Shown: positions 8,718-16,288 of the stretch, piece by piece | Numbering within the stretch: position 1 is the stretch's first letter | How the letters are laid out: each line of letters begins with the position of its first letter | NCBI GenBank assembly: GCA_030614785.1 | Contig: JAUWTJ010000042.1 | Coordinates: forward strand, 1-35,411 | Source: Alphaproteobacteria bacterium | Lineage (GTDB): Bacteria > Pseudomonadota > Alphaproteobacteria > M2410 | Length of the DNA stretch: 35,411 nucleotides | Direction: 5' to 3' | Program-made: the position numbers and the translations under genes | The notes under the pieces: generated by a model | Told to the model about the DNA's origin: nothing | The model's input: the letters and a program-made list of their open reading frames with translations, nothing else | The model's database searches: none

Positions 8718-9397
8718 ATATCGCGGTAGCGATAGCCGACACCATAGAGGGTTTCGATGGCCTCAAAGCTGTCTTCCACCTGCTTGAACTTCTTGCGCAG
8801 GCGTTTGATATGGCTGTCAATGGTGCGGTCATCTACATAAACCTGATCATCATAGGCCGCATCCATAAGGTTATCGCGGCTCTTTACGAAGCCGGGCCGT
8901 TGCGCCAGCGACTGGAGTATCAAAAACTCGGTTACCGTCAACGTTACAGGCTGATCGTCCCATGTGCAAAGGTGCCGTCGCGCGTCGAGTTTCAGCTTGC
9001 CGCGCACGATAGCCTCTTCGTCGGCTTCGTCACTGACCTCGTGGCGTCGCAGCACCACCTTGATGCGCTGGATCAACAGCCGCTGGGAGAACGGTTTGCG
9101 GATAAAATCCTCTGCGCCCATGGAGAGCCCCAGGATCTCGTCCACTTCCTCGTCCTTTGAGGTCAGGAAGATCACCGGCACTTTCTGGGTCTCGCGCAAT
9201 TTGCGCAACAGTTCCATGCCGTCCATACGGGGCATCTTGATATCAAAAACCGCCAGATCCGGCGGCGACTGATTGAGCCCGATCAGCGCCGACGCGCCGT
9301 CGGTATAGGTGCGAACCTCGTAACCTTCCGACTCCAGCGCCAGCTGAACGGAGGTCAGAATATTGCGATCATCATCAACCAATACAATCGTTGCCAT
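8714..9397 (-). CDS. chvI: Two-component response regulator ChvI (OmpR family)
   Basis: The 227-residue regulator (from ATG 9397) has a receiver domain with the acidic triad DDD at 8-10, phosphoacceptor Asp52 in [11 protein letters not shown], and Lys in FLTSKDEE. A winged-helix DNA-binding domain follows, with [12 protein letters not shown] and [16 protein letters not shown] and the usual C-terminal GVGYRY. An in-frame TTG at 9415 would add six residues, but the ATG matches the family start [10 protein letters not shown]. It is the promoter-proximal gene of the reverse-strand block. In rhizobia ChvI controls exopolysaccharide, motility and acid-response genes, and pckA is often nearby, as here. 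Confidence 0.95.
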   Translation of the reverse strand: MATIVLVDDDRNILTSVQLALESEGYEVRTYTDGASALIGLNQSPPDLAVFDIKMPRMDGMELLRKLRETQKVPVIFLTSKDEEVDEILGLSMGAEDFIRKPFSQRLLIQRIKVVLRRHEVSDEADEEAIVRGKLKLDARRHLCTWDDQPVTLTVTEFLILQSLAQRPGFVKSRDNLMDAAYDDQVYVDDRTIDSHIKRLRKKFKQVEDSFEAIETLYGVGYRYRDI

Positions 9398-9503
9398 GTG
9401 CCCCGGCCCTTTCAAATCTCACATATGCCCGATACGCGCGAGCCCTGCTACTGTTTAACCCGATTCTGCCCCGCCCTGTCACCGCAACCCCGTCACCCGA
9501 ACT

Positions 9504-10982
9504 TCAGCGCCGCGAAATTGGCCGCGACGCAACATACCAGAATCTGAGCCCCAAAAGCAGACAAGCTACAAGTACACCCATGAATAGGCCAAAAATAAGG
9601 CCCGGCGCGCCTGCATTCTGCCCCATTCCTGCAACGTGGAGGAAACCAGGCTCCCCGCCAACGCCTCCCCCAAAACCAGATCCAAAGCCAAAATATGCCG
9701 CCAGCGGCACCGCCACAACCCAAAAGGAAAAGCTCTGAATGCCCATGGGAACCCAGACATCCCCGGTGCCGCGCAACGAGCCCATCAGCACATTCATTGT
9801 CCCGTTGAAGGTTATCAGAAGGCCGCCGATCACCACCGAGACTTTTGCAATCTCGAGAACCCCCGGGTCACTGGTGAAAACCGATGCTATTGCGACCGGC
9901 AGCGACACGATCACCAGCGCCGTCGGGATCATGATCGAGGCCAGCAGCCCGACCGCCGTCCAGCCCGACAGTCTGACGCTGTGGAGGTCATGGCCGCCGA
10001 CAGCAAAGCCGACCCGCACCGAGGCCGCCGCCCCCATGCCGATGGCCACCATATAGAAAAACTGCACCACATTCATCGTCACCTGGTGAGACGCGGTGGC
10101 AACGGCCCCCATATTGCCGGCCATGAAGATCAGCCCGGCCATGGCCGAGCTCTCCACCGCCTGGGAGATCCCCATCGGGGCGCCGAGCCGCCGGATGCGT
10201 CGCCCGAGCGTGCGGGCTTTATCGGTCAGAAGATCGCGCACCTCCATGTGGATGCCGTATTTCTCCCGGTCGAGCACGAAGATCACATAGGCCAGAATGA
10301 CAACAAAAAGCATCCAGCGGATGAACGACGTCACCCCGACAGCCCCGGTCGCACCCATCGCCGGGATCACATGGCCCCAGCCATAGATAAAGGGGATGTT
10401 GAGAGCCACGTTGACCAGATTGGCACTGAGGGTAATCACCATGCCCACCTTGGGCCGCCGGATCCCCTCAAGCAGATAGCCGCAGGCGATATAGAGCAGC
10501 ATCCCGGGCATGCCCCAGGCAAATTGCACCGCGACCGCCCCGGCGCCGCGCGCCAGGTCTTCTTCAATTCCCAGAGCCCGGGTCAGCGTTCCGCCAAACA
10601 TCGAGATCCCGGCAAAAATCAGCCCGAGCACAGCCGCGTGGGCCAGACTGACCCGCCAGATATCGCCGCAGCTTTTATACTCGCCGGCCCCGTAAGCCTG
10701 CGCCGTGAGCACAATCCCGCCCTGCAGCACCCCGATCGCCACCAGCATCAAAACCAGCTGTGGCCCGATCCCGAGGCTCAGATAGGCCAGGTCCTGCGCC
10801 CCGAACCGGCCCACCATCATGGTGTCAACCAGGGTGAGCAGCAGCAGCCCGGCGCGCGAAAACATCACCGGCACCGCCAGCCGGACCGTATCAAACACGT
10901 GGGATCGGATGGCAGTCGCCATAGGCAGTGGTTGGGGCAATGATTGCGGCGGCTGGTCCGGTGAAAGATCGTCTGACGTCAC
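9504..10982 (-). CDS. MATE family efflux transporter (NorM/DinF-like)
   Basis: This 492-residue integral membrane protein has about twelve hydrophobic segments in two similar halves. It opens the first half with AVPVMFSRAGLLLLTLVDTM and MVGRFGAQDLAYLSLG, the typical MATE start in which a Pro-rich TM1 is followed by the D-x-x-xVGR motif. The second half starts GAPMGISQAVESSAM. MATE proteins expel cationic drugs or metabolites using Na+ or H+ gradients; the substrate cannot be read. The GTG at 10982 has AAGGAA seven bases upstream; an internal ATG at 10922 would remove a Pro/Gln-rich leader. The loop before the last helices is unusually Gly-rich (FGFGSGFGGGVGGEPG). It stands between chvI and pckA, usually direct neighbours. 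Confidence 0.9.
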   Translation of the reverse strand: MTSDDLSPDQPPQSLPQPLPMATAIRSHVFDTVRLAVPVMFSRAGLLLLTLVDTMMVGRFGAQDLAYLSLGIGPQLVLMLVAIGVLQGGIVLTAQAYGAGEYKSCGDIWRVSLAHAAVLGLIFAGISMFGGTLTRALGIEEDLARGAGAVAVQFAWGMPGMLLYIACGYLLEGIRRPKVGMVITLSANLVNVALNIPFIYGWGHVIPAMGATGAVGVTSFIRWMLFVVILAYVIFVLDREKYGIHMEVRDLLTDKARTLGRRIRRLGAPMGISQAVESSAMAGLIFMAGNMGAVATASHQVTMNVVQFFYMVAIGMGAAASVRVGFAVGGHDLHSVRLSGWTAVGLLASIMIPTALVIVSLPVAIASVFTSDPGVLEIAKVSVVIGGLLITFNGTMNVLMGSLRGTGDVWVPMGIQSFSFWVVAVPLAAYFGFGSGFGGGVGGEPGFLHVAGMGQNAGAPGLIFGLFMGVLVACLLLGLRFWYVASRPISRR

Positions 10983-11041
10983 GGGTTTCCTTTTCCCTCA
11001 CAAGATCAGGAGTTTGCGGTCCGGGCAACCCTCGAAGTTAG

Positions 11042-11151
11042 CCCCTTATCCTTCGAGACGACCGCTGCGCGGCCTCCTCAGGATGAGGTTGAATGTTACT
11101 CTACAAATACTCCTCATCCTGAGGTGCGAGCACAGCGAGCCTCGAAGGATC
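11042..11151. repeat. Palindromic intergenic repeat, copy A
   Basis: This 110-base element starts CCCCTTATCCTTCGAG and ends GCCTCGAAGGATC. Its two arms of about 40 bases are imperfect reverse complements (CTTCGAGACG...CTCAGGATGAGG against CCTCATCCTGAGG...CTCGAAGG), so it can fold into a long hairpin. Copy B at 11435-11544 has the same length and nearly the same sequence; copy C is at 17497-17598. Such elements are dispersed in many alphaproteobacterial genomes. A further fragment (GCCTCAGGGTGAGG) is seen near 11199. The gene-free stretch 10983-11271 otherwise shows nothing. Confidence 0.9.
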
Positions 11152-11271
11152 GCAGGCCCGGATCAGTCAGTCCGACGTTGAAACGCTGCCAGGCAACGCC
11201 TCAGGGTGAGGTCGAAGTTGAGTTGAGCATAAGGGAAAATCCTATAAAATGTTGTCCTGGAGGAAACACAT

Positions 11272-11431
11272 ATGACCGCCTGGGTTTACATCGCCGAGTG
11301 TGCGGACGGGAGCTACTATACTGGAAGCGCCAGAGGAGACTCTCTGGAGCCGCGCCAAGAAGCATGCCCTGATCCTCGGTGACTTTGAGGCAATCCGGCG
11401 ACTATCCAAAAGAAGAGGTGGGGAAGATTGA
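11272..11431 (+). pseudogene. GIY-YIG nuclease superfamily protein (UPF0213/YhbQ-like), deleted and frameshifted
   Basis: A good ribosome site (GGAGGAAACACAT) leads into ATG 11272 and MTAWVYIAECADGSYYTGSA, the start of a GIY-YIG domain in which YI...YYTG is the GIY-YIG signature with the first Gly replaced. After GSARGD the frame turns to nonsense and stops at TGA 11380-11382. In the +1 frame, 11387-11431 encodes EAIRRLSKRRGGED, matching the conserved C-terminal IKRLSR-KK segment of about 95-residue UPF0213 proteins. So start and end survive, while roughly 40 middle codons and the frame are lost. It lies between repeat copies A and B. Confidence 0.75.
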
Positions 11432-11434
11432 GCG

Positions 11435-11544
11435 CCCCTTATCCTTCGAGACGACCGCTGCGCGGCCTCCTCAGGATGAGGTTTGAGTGTTATTCGCAGA
11501 TACTCCTCATCCTGAGGTGCGAGCACAGCGAGCCTCGAAGGATC
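11435..11544. repeat. Palindromic intergenic repeat, copy B
   Basis: This second 110-base copy has the same orientation and ends as copy A and differs mainly in the central spacer (TTTGAGTGTTATTCGCAGA). It begins three bases after the end of the GIY-YIG remnant. The rest of the gap to pckA (11545-11770) shows no convincing gene or clear promoter; a 17-codon frame at about 11628 is not supported by anything. Confidence 0.9.
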
Positions 11545-11770
11545 CCGGCCCTGAACAAAACAGGACACCCCGCAGATTCTATCCTTAACGCCAAAAAAGC
11601 GCATTGCACGGGGCCTGGAGGTTTACTATGGTGCCGCTTTACTCATGGACACAAACGCTGTCGGCGACTGAGAAAACATCAATCTGAACACATCAAAAGA
11701 TCTGGCATCCGGGCCCGACACAGTCACACCCCGGGGAACCAGGCGAAATTAATTGGGAACACTTGTAAAA

Positions 11771-13366
11771 ATGACCACGCACGGGATCGAAACACTTGGC
11801 AACGGCCTGCCGGGCTTCAAAAACCTGAAAGCCGAACACTGGAACCTGAGCGCCCCGGTGCTCTTTGAGACAGCGGTTCAGCGCGGCGAAGGCGAAGTGG
11901 CTGCCGACGGCCCCCTCGTGGTCAAAACAGGCGAGCACACCGGGCGCTCTGCCAAAGACAAGTTCGTCGTCCTGAACGATGAGACCAAAGACACCATCTG
12001 GTGGGACGCCAACAAGCCGATCTCAACCAAGCAATTCGACCTTCTGCTCGGCGACATCATCGCCCATTGCGAAGGCAAGGAGCTCTATATTCAGGACCTG
12101 TTTGGCGGCGCCGACCTGACCCACCGCCTGCCCAGCCGCATCATTACCGAGCTGACATGGCACAATCTGTTCATTCAGCATCTCCTCATCGAGGCGACCC
12201 CGCAAGAACTCGAAGATTTCGCGCCGGAGTTCACCGTCATCAACGTGCCGAGCTTCTCCGCCGACCCAAAGCGTCACGGCTCGGTCGGTGCGACCATGAT
12301 TGCCTGTGACCTGACCCGCCAGATCGTGCTCATTGTCGGCACCTCCTACGCCGGCGAGACCAAGAAGTCCGTCTTCACCATGCTCAACTACCTGCTGCCC
12401 AAGAAAGACGTCATGCCGATGCATTGCTCGGTCAATGTTGGCAGCCACAACGACCCGGCCATCTTCTTCGGCCTGTCGGGCACCGGCAAGACGACGCTGT
12501 CGGCAGACCCCACCCGCACGCTGATCGGCGACGATGAGCACGGCTGGTCGGAAAATGGCCTCTTCAACTTTGAAGGCGGCTGCTACGCCAAGATGATCAA
12601 CTTGAGCGCTGAAGCCGAGCCGGAAATCTTCGCCACCTCAAAGCGCTTCGGCACCGTGCTTGAAAACGTTGTCATGGACCCGGACACCCGCCAGCTTGAT
12701 TTTAATGACGCGACGCTGGCTGAAAACTCCCGCGGCGCCTACCCGCTGTCCTATATTCCAAACTCATCGGAAACCGGCCGCACGGTTCAGCCCATGATCG
12801 TCATTATGCTGACCTCTGATGCCTTCGGCGTCCTGCCGCCGATTTCCCGCATGACACCAAGCCAGGCCATGTACCACTTCCTGTCCGGCTACACAGCCAA
12901 AGTCGCAGGGACGGAAAAAGGCGTCACCGAGCCGACACCAAACTTCTCGACATGTTTTGGCGGACCGTTCATGCCGCGCCATCCTTCCGAATATGGCAAC
13001 CTCTTGAGGAAGCTCATCGCCGAGCACAACACCACATGCTGGCTGGTCAACACCGGCTGGACCGGCGGCACTTACGGCGTGGGCAACCGCATGCCGATTA
13101 AAGAAACACGCGCGCTCCTCGCCGCGGCTCTTGATGGCTCACTCAACGCCGCCGACATGCGCATCGACGAAAACTTCGGCTTCGAAGTCCCCGTCGCCGT
13201 CCACGGCGTCGATACGTCTATCCTGAACCCGCGCGACACCTGGGCCGACAAGAACGCCTACGACGCCCAGGCCCAAAAGCTGGTTGGCATGTTCATCACC
13301 AACTTCGAAAAATTCCTCGACTACGTCGACCCGGAAGTAAAGGCCGCGGCGCCGAAGGTGGGATGA
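11771..13366 (+). CDS. pckA: Phosphoenolpyruvate carboxykinase (ATP)
   Basis: This enzyme converts oxaloacetate and ATP to PEP and CO2, the first committed step of gluconeogenesis and the source of PEP for the nearby enzyme I. The 531-residue protein carries [14 protein letters not shown] (substrate Arg), [13 protein letters not shown], the P-loop [11 protein letters not shown] (about 234-244), the metal-binding [18 protein letters not shown] and [15 protein letters not shown], all in family order and length. I chose ATG 11771; an in-frame TTG at 11753 would add six residues and neither start has a strong ribosome site. It ends 29 bases before a clear terminator. Confidence 0.98.
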   Translation: MTTHGIETLGNGLPGFKNLKAEHWNLSAPVLFETAVQRGEGEVAADGPLVVKTGEHTGRSAKDKFVVLNDETKDTIWWDANKPISTKQFDLLLGDIIAHCEGKELYIQDLFGGADLTHRLPSRIITELTWHNLFIQHLLIEATPQELEDFAPEFTVINVPSFSADPKRHGSVGATMIACDLTRQIVLIVGTSYAGETKKSVFTMLNYLLPKKDVMPMHCSVNVGSHNDPAIFFGLSGTGKTTLSADPTRTLIGDDEHGWSENGLFNFEGGCYAKMINLSAEAEPEIFATSKRFGTVLENVVMDPDTRQLDFNDATLAENSRGAYPLSYIPNSSETGRTVQPMIVIMLTSDAFGVLPPISRMTPSQAMYHFLSGYTAKVAGTEKGVTEPTPNFSTCFGGPFMPRHPSEYGNLLRKLIAEHNTTCWLVNTGWTGGTYGVGNRMPIKETRALLAAALDGSLNAADMRIDENFGFEVPVAVHGVDTSILNPRDTWADKNAYDAQAQKLVGMFITNFEKFLDYVDPEVKAAAPKVG

Positions 13367-13394
13367 GCTGAGATTTGATTTTTGATTTAAAGAG

Positions 13395-13425
13395 CCGGGG
13401 GCAGGAAACTGCCTCCGGTTTTTTT
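13395..13425 (+). terminator. Rho-independent terminator of pckA
   Basis: CCGGGGGCAG and CTGCCTCCGG pair over ten positions (one G-U) around a GAAA tetraloop, followed by seven T residues. It also separates pckA from the converging AT-rich islet, whose first stop codon lies six bases beyond. Confidence 0.92.
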
Positions 13426-13430
13426 AAGAC

Positions 13431-14693
13431 CTAGGTGACATTGGGGACTTCCATCCCTACCGCATCAAACAACTGCTCGCGGATGAACTCAAAAGCTTTA
13501 TCAAGTGCATTTGCATCATCAAGAGCAACAGTCAATTTGCAACACACATTGCCAAAAATCTTATCAGAAAACCTGTCGGAATAGTTGTTTAATAAAACCA
13601 ATTTGAACCCATTTACATTTACCAAGCCAAATTCGAAATTCGCCTCTCCCAAATAATCAAGAGTGGCAGCGAGCTTTAGATATGCACTGAGTGAACTACG
13701 CACTCTCTCTAACAAAGCGCCTGTTGGAATGTAGTCAAAGGTATACTTTTCCCGCTCACTTCCACGCTCCAGCAAGCACCCATCTACTCCCCAGATTTCC
13801 CTATTTTGGAAAATCTGAGTCGAGGACATCAATTCGAAGTTAGTGTCGAACGCATATGACACAAAGCCAAGCCCATTTCTTGAATACGAGCTACTTCCAC
13901 TGCGCATCAAGAATGGAAGAACCCCTTTCGAACGGAGGGCACCTAATTCGCGCCCATTCATGACCGGCAACGAGCTACTTGGCCACATCCTCAAATATAT
14001 CAATGGCTGATCTGACGAATAACCGAAATCGACCTCTTGTCCTGCTTTCGCTGGGTCGACGTCAGACGAGACGACTGGTTTACCGTCGCCCCAATAGCTA
14101 GCAGCGTTCATTGTCGATTCAACGGGCTGATACTGAACATCTTTTACATCTGGCATACTGCCCAAGTAGGCTTTGATAATCTCGCTGAAGTGCTTTGCCA
14201 ATTTCGACTTTTCTTTTTCACGCGCAGCCTTATCGGCTGATGGAGAAAGACAATATTCTACCGGTTTCCTTTTGTGATTGAGATCAAATGGCAATTCTTT
14301 GAAGCTTCCAAAATGGTTGTTCATGACCGGAAGCAAGACTTCATCACCGTGACACCCCATTGCAAAACCGTATTCAATCGCTACGTTGCTATTGATCAAT
14401 TTCTTCTGAGCATCCTGAGTATCAGTATCTCCCATATTTTCCACGTCAACCAACCCAACCAGTGTAACGTCAGCAACAAAAACATTCGCATGTTGGATCT
14501 TGCGTAGTATCGTCTCGGCAATGCTCGGAGAGCCAAGTACTCCTTGAGTGTCTTGGTCAACTTCAATTCGTTTCGCTTCATCCACGTCGAGTTTTTCTTT
14601 AAGCTCTTCAATTGCATCATCGAGAGCCTCTCGAATGAAGCTTCTACCAATCCTGTTTGGCGTATCAGACTGCCATGAGTAAAATATCTTCAT
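13431..14693 (-). CDS. TIR-like (nucleotide-binding-fold) domain protein, putative defence effector
   Basis: The 420-residue protein has no recognised enzyme name. Its N-terminal 130 residues look like a TIR-like domain: MKIFYSWQSDTPNRIGRSFI (first strand and loop), GSPSIAETILRKIQHANVFV plus ADVT (central helix and strand), and NSNVAIEYGFAMGCHGDEVL, where Glu107 sits where TIR-like and deoxyribosyltransferase folds keep a catalytic or binding acid. The remaining 290 residues resemble nothing I know and may be a sensor; they are Ser-rich near 220-260. Base composition is AT-richer than pckA. It follows a dead xre fragment and the HEPN gene on the same strand. I infer an NAD-cleaving or nucleotide-sensing defence role; the fold call is from motifs only. 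Confidence 0.6.
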   Translation of the reverse strand: MKIFYSWQSDTPNRIGRSFIREALDDAIEELKEKLDVDEAKRIEVDQDTQGVLGSPSIAETILRKIQHANVFVADVTLVGLVDVENMGDTDTQDAQKKLINSNVAIEYGFAMGCHGDEVLLPVMNNHFGSFKELPFDLNHKRKPVEYCLSPSADKAAREKEKSKLAKHFSEIIKAYLGSMPDVKDVQYQPVESTMNAASYWGDGKPVVSSDVDPAKAGQEVDFGYSSDQPLIYLRMWPSSSLPVMNGRELGALRSKGVLPFLMRSGSSSYSRNGLGFVSYAFDTNFELMSSTQIFQNREIWGVDGCLLERGSEREKYTFDYIPTGALLERVRSSLSAYLKLAATLDYLGEANFEFGLVNVNGFKLVLLNNYSDRFSDKIFGNVCCKLTVALDDANALDKAFEFIREQLFDAVGMEVPNVT

Positions 14694-14726
14694 GCTTGAA
14701 TTTCGTCCCTCAAACCGTTTTCCAAT

Positions 14727-14879
14727 CTAGACCAACTCCACCCGCACCTCACGCCCCAGAACATTCGGAGTCTTATACAGCGTCTCGAGCTGGATCTTCA
14801 CATCATCCGGGTCAAGAATACCGTCGAGTTGACTGCGGTTTATGTTCATGAGAGCCGCCATCTTCACTTTGGTTTTGGC
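14727..14879 (-). pseudogene. Truncated second copy of the xre gene 3' end
   Basis: The reverse strand encodes KTKVKMAALMNINRSQLD then ILDPDDVKIQLETLYK and GREVRVELV before TAG 14729-14727. This aligns without gaps to the last 49 residues of the Xre protein at 15998-16288; I count about 23 base differences in about 146, roughly 84% identity. No start codon or N-terminal half is present. The copy begins right after the HEPN stop codon, and in the same frame (TAA 14882-14880). Together with the intact xre it flanks the HEPN gene and the tRNA-like sequence as a direct repeat. Confidence 0.85.
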
Positions 14880-15815
14880 TTAGACCTCCCCTTGCATCCC
14901 CAGAAAACCAATGACCTTTTTGGGTACCAATTCAGAAAGTTGTACTAACACGTCATCTTCAAACTCGACTGAGTGATCGTGCATTCTTGAGTCTGATAAG
15001 CCCAAATTTTTCAGATAGGACATAACTGCAATATGTCGATCAGATTTATCCCGCCCCCAAATACTAGAGATCCTTCTTTTCTTATGGGCTTCCTTTTCAT
15101 TTGAACCAAGAGTGTCGTCTTCAAGATCAGCACAAATCAATTGTCTAAGGTATTCTGTCTCATTCAAGGCTTTGAATTGTTCTATCTCCAAGAGACCCAC
15201 AATATTATGGGCAACCTGGATCATAGAAGCCGTTTCCTTGAAAGTCGGAGCCTTGTTCGCATCAAAGTCTTCCAGCAAACGTTCAACTTCTAAGCCCCTA
15301 TAATCAAGCGCTATCTTGTCACCATTTTCATTCAGGAGTTCCCATCGCTCTTTAGTGATATCGTTTTTAGCCAACGAATGCACACTTCTGTTTCTCCAAG
15401 CGATCATAAATTCTGTCAACGCGACTGTAACGGGATCAAGCGAAGAGTAGTGGGCCTGAAAGGCCAAGAATTTATTGAGAATGCGATTTCCACTTTCATC
15501 CACGTCGTTTCTTAAATCAGCGTTTTGAATCAAAGAGGGCTTTCGTCGCGACCAACTAATATAGGCATCCAAAGCATCCACTGCCCTGATCAATGTCATC
15601 TCCAGAACCAGTCTCCGGCTTCTACGTGACGAAGCAGTTTTATCTTTTGGATTCCACGCGGCACGGAGCTCCTTCGGCGGAGCTTTTATATCGCCCGACT
15701 CGATAGCATCTAAGCCCACAAGTATGGTGACAAGCATTTGATTGGCATTGCCAAGAAGGCTTTTGAATCGCTTTCTTGCTTGGCTGTTATTCAAATAAAG
15801 CGACAATTCGGCCAT
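14880..15815 (-). CDS. HEPN-motif (RNxxxH) protein, putative RNase effector
   Basis: This 311-residue cytosolic protein belongs to no family I can name. It is largely alpha-helical by composition and contains AWRNRSVHSLA with R141-N142-x3-H146, the Rx4-6H motif of HEPN ribonucleases, set in a helix after a DALDAY-containing helix as in HEPN bundles. The C-terminal third is charged (DLEDDTLGSNEKEAHKKRR). Several HEPN proteins (PrrC, RloC and toxin HEPNs) cut tRNA anticodon loops; here a tRNA-like sequence occupies the leader just 23 bases before the start codon. The ATG at 15815 has GAGGA immediately against it, a poorly spaced ribosome site. Composition is AT-rich, suggesting transfer. Function as RNase is inference from the motif and context. 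Confidence 0.6.
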   Translation of the reverse strand: MAELSLYLNNSQARKRFKSLLGNANQMLVTILVGLDAIESGDIKAPPKELRAAWNPKDKTASSRRSRRLVLEMTLIRAVDALDAYISWSRRKPSLIQNADLRNDVDESGNRILNKFLAFQAHYSSLDPVTVALTEFMIAWRNRSVHSLAKNDITKERWELLNENGDKIALDYRGLEVERLLEDFDANKAPTFKETASMIQVAHNIVGLLEIEQFKALNETEYLRQLICADLEDDTLGSNEKEAHKKRRISSIWGRDKSDRHIAVMSYLKNLGLSDSRMHDHSVEFEDDVLVQLSELVPKKVIGFLGMQGEV

Positions 15816-15838
15816 TCCTCAAAGCGGAGCACAACGGA

Positions 15839-15932
15839 GCGCTGGACATGATTCGAACATGCACCTTCCGTTTTGAGGGAACCCCAAAGGGCTCGTTAAA
15901 GACGGACGCTCTTACCCGCAAGCTACCAACGC
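15839..15932 (-). tRNA. tRNA-like cloverleaf with a 30-nt anticodon loop (23-nt insertion)
   Basis: The reverse strand folds as a full tRNA. The acceptor is GCGUUGG (15932-15926) with CCAGCGC (15845-15839), then UA. The D stem GCUU/GAGC encloses an eight-base loop with GGG. After one G comes the anticodon stem UCCGU (15906-15902) / ACGGA (15871-15867), five perfect pairs. The variable region is AGGU, and the T stem GCAUG/CAUGU closes the classic loop UUCGAAU. The anticodon loop (15901-15872) has 30 bases, not 7, and holds its own weak pairing (GAG...CUC, CCC...GGG). No CCA is encoded; the bases after the acceptor are UCCG. It could be a tRNA pseudogene used as an integration site, an unusual tRNA or a regulatory tRNA mimic. 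No ordinary anticodon can be assigned. Confidence 0.6.
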
Positions 15933-15938
15933 GCATAT

Positions 15939-15967
15939 ATCGTACGTTGTACTAAATTTGATTACAA
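15939..15967 (-). promoter_or_regulatory. Candidate promoter for the tRNA-like / HEPN transcript
   Basis: TTGTAA (15967-15962) and TACGAT (15944-15939) lie 17 bases apart, each four of six matches to consensus. Counting seven bases from the -10 box puts the transcript start at 15932, the first base of the tRNA-like acceptor stem. A small inverted repeat GTAC-AAC-GTAC lies between the boxes. Confidence 0.45.
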
Positions 15968-15997
15968 CACCAAATTCCCTTTGCCCGAACTGGACCT

Positions 15998-16288
15998 CTA
16001 AACCAACTCCACCCTCACCTCGCGCCCCAATACCCTCGCAGCCTTGTACAGCGTCTCCAGCTGGATCTTCACATCGTCCGGGTCAAGAATACGGTCGAGC
16101 TGGCTGCGGCTGGTGTTCATCAGCTGCGCCATTTTCACTTTGGTCATGCCCTGGGCGGTCATGGCTTCGCGCAGTTGCCACGATAGAACGCGCTTGATGG
16201 ACTGCGCTGTGATTTCCTCGTAGAGCCCCTCGTCTTTCAGAAAGTCATCGAAAGAAGAGCCAACACTGGAATTTAATTTACCTGCCAT
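15998..16288 (-). CDS. Xre-family helix-turn-helix regulator (antitoxin-like)
   Basis: This 96-residue protein has a helix-turn-helix in its middle: MTKVKMAQLMNTSRSQLDRI, followed by LDPDDVKIQLETLYKAA and a basic C-terminal strand GREVRVELV. This form is typical of HigA-like antitoxins and small autoregulators. No HigB or RelE toxin is found next to it, so it may control the downstream tRNA-like/HEPN/TIR genes or itself. A near-perfect 24-base inverted repeat lies 51 bases before the ATG. Its 3' half is duplicated beyond the HEPN gene. The ribosome site is weak (AAGG well upstream of ATG 16288). Confidence 0.85.
   Translation of the reverse strand: MAGKLNSSVGSSFDDFLKDEGLYEEITAQSIKRVLSWQLREAMTAQGMTKVKMAQLMNTSRSQLDRILDPDDVKIQLETLYKAARVLGREVRVELV

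Noticed and set aside
9636-10943. 435-codon frame antisense to the MATE gene
   Set aside because: The product is His/Pro/Arg-rich low-complexity, typical of the complement of hydrophobic membrane codons.
11242-11604. 120-codon reverse frame across the repeats and GIY-YIG remnant
   Set aside because: It consists of translated palindromic repeat (SRLAVLAPQDEE) and antisense of the nuclease remnant.
15872-15901. Self-splicing intron or an ochre-suppressor (UUA) anticodon in the tRNA-like loop
   Set aside because: The 23-base insertion is far too short for any bacterial self-splicing intron, and a spliced anticodon would be speculation.
15839-15932. Reading the sequence as tRNA-Leu(CAA), using the CTCAAAA segment as anticodon loop
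   Set aside because: The flanking bases do not form a five-pair stem with that loop, whereas UCCGU/ACGGA pairs perfectly around the longer loop.
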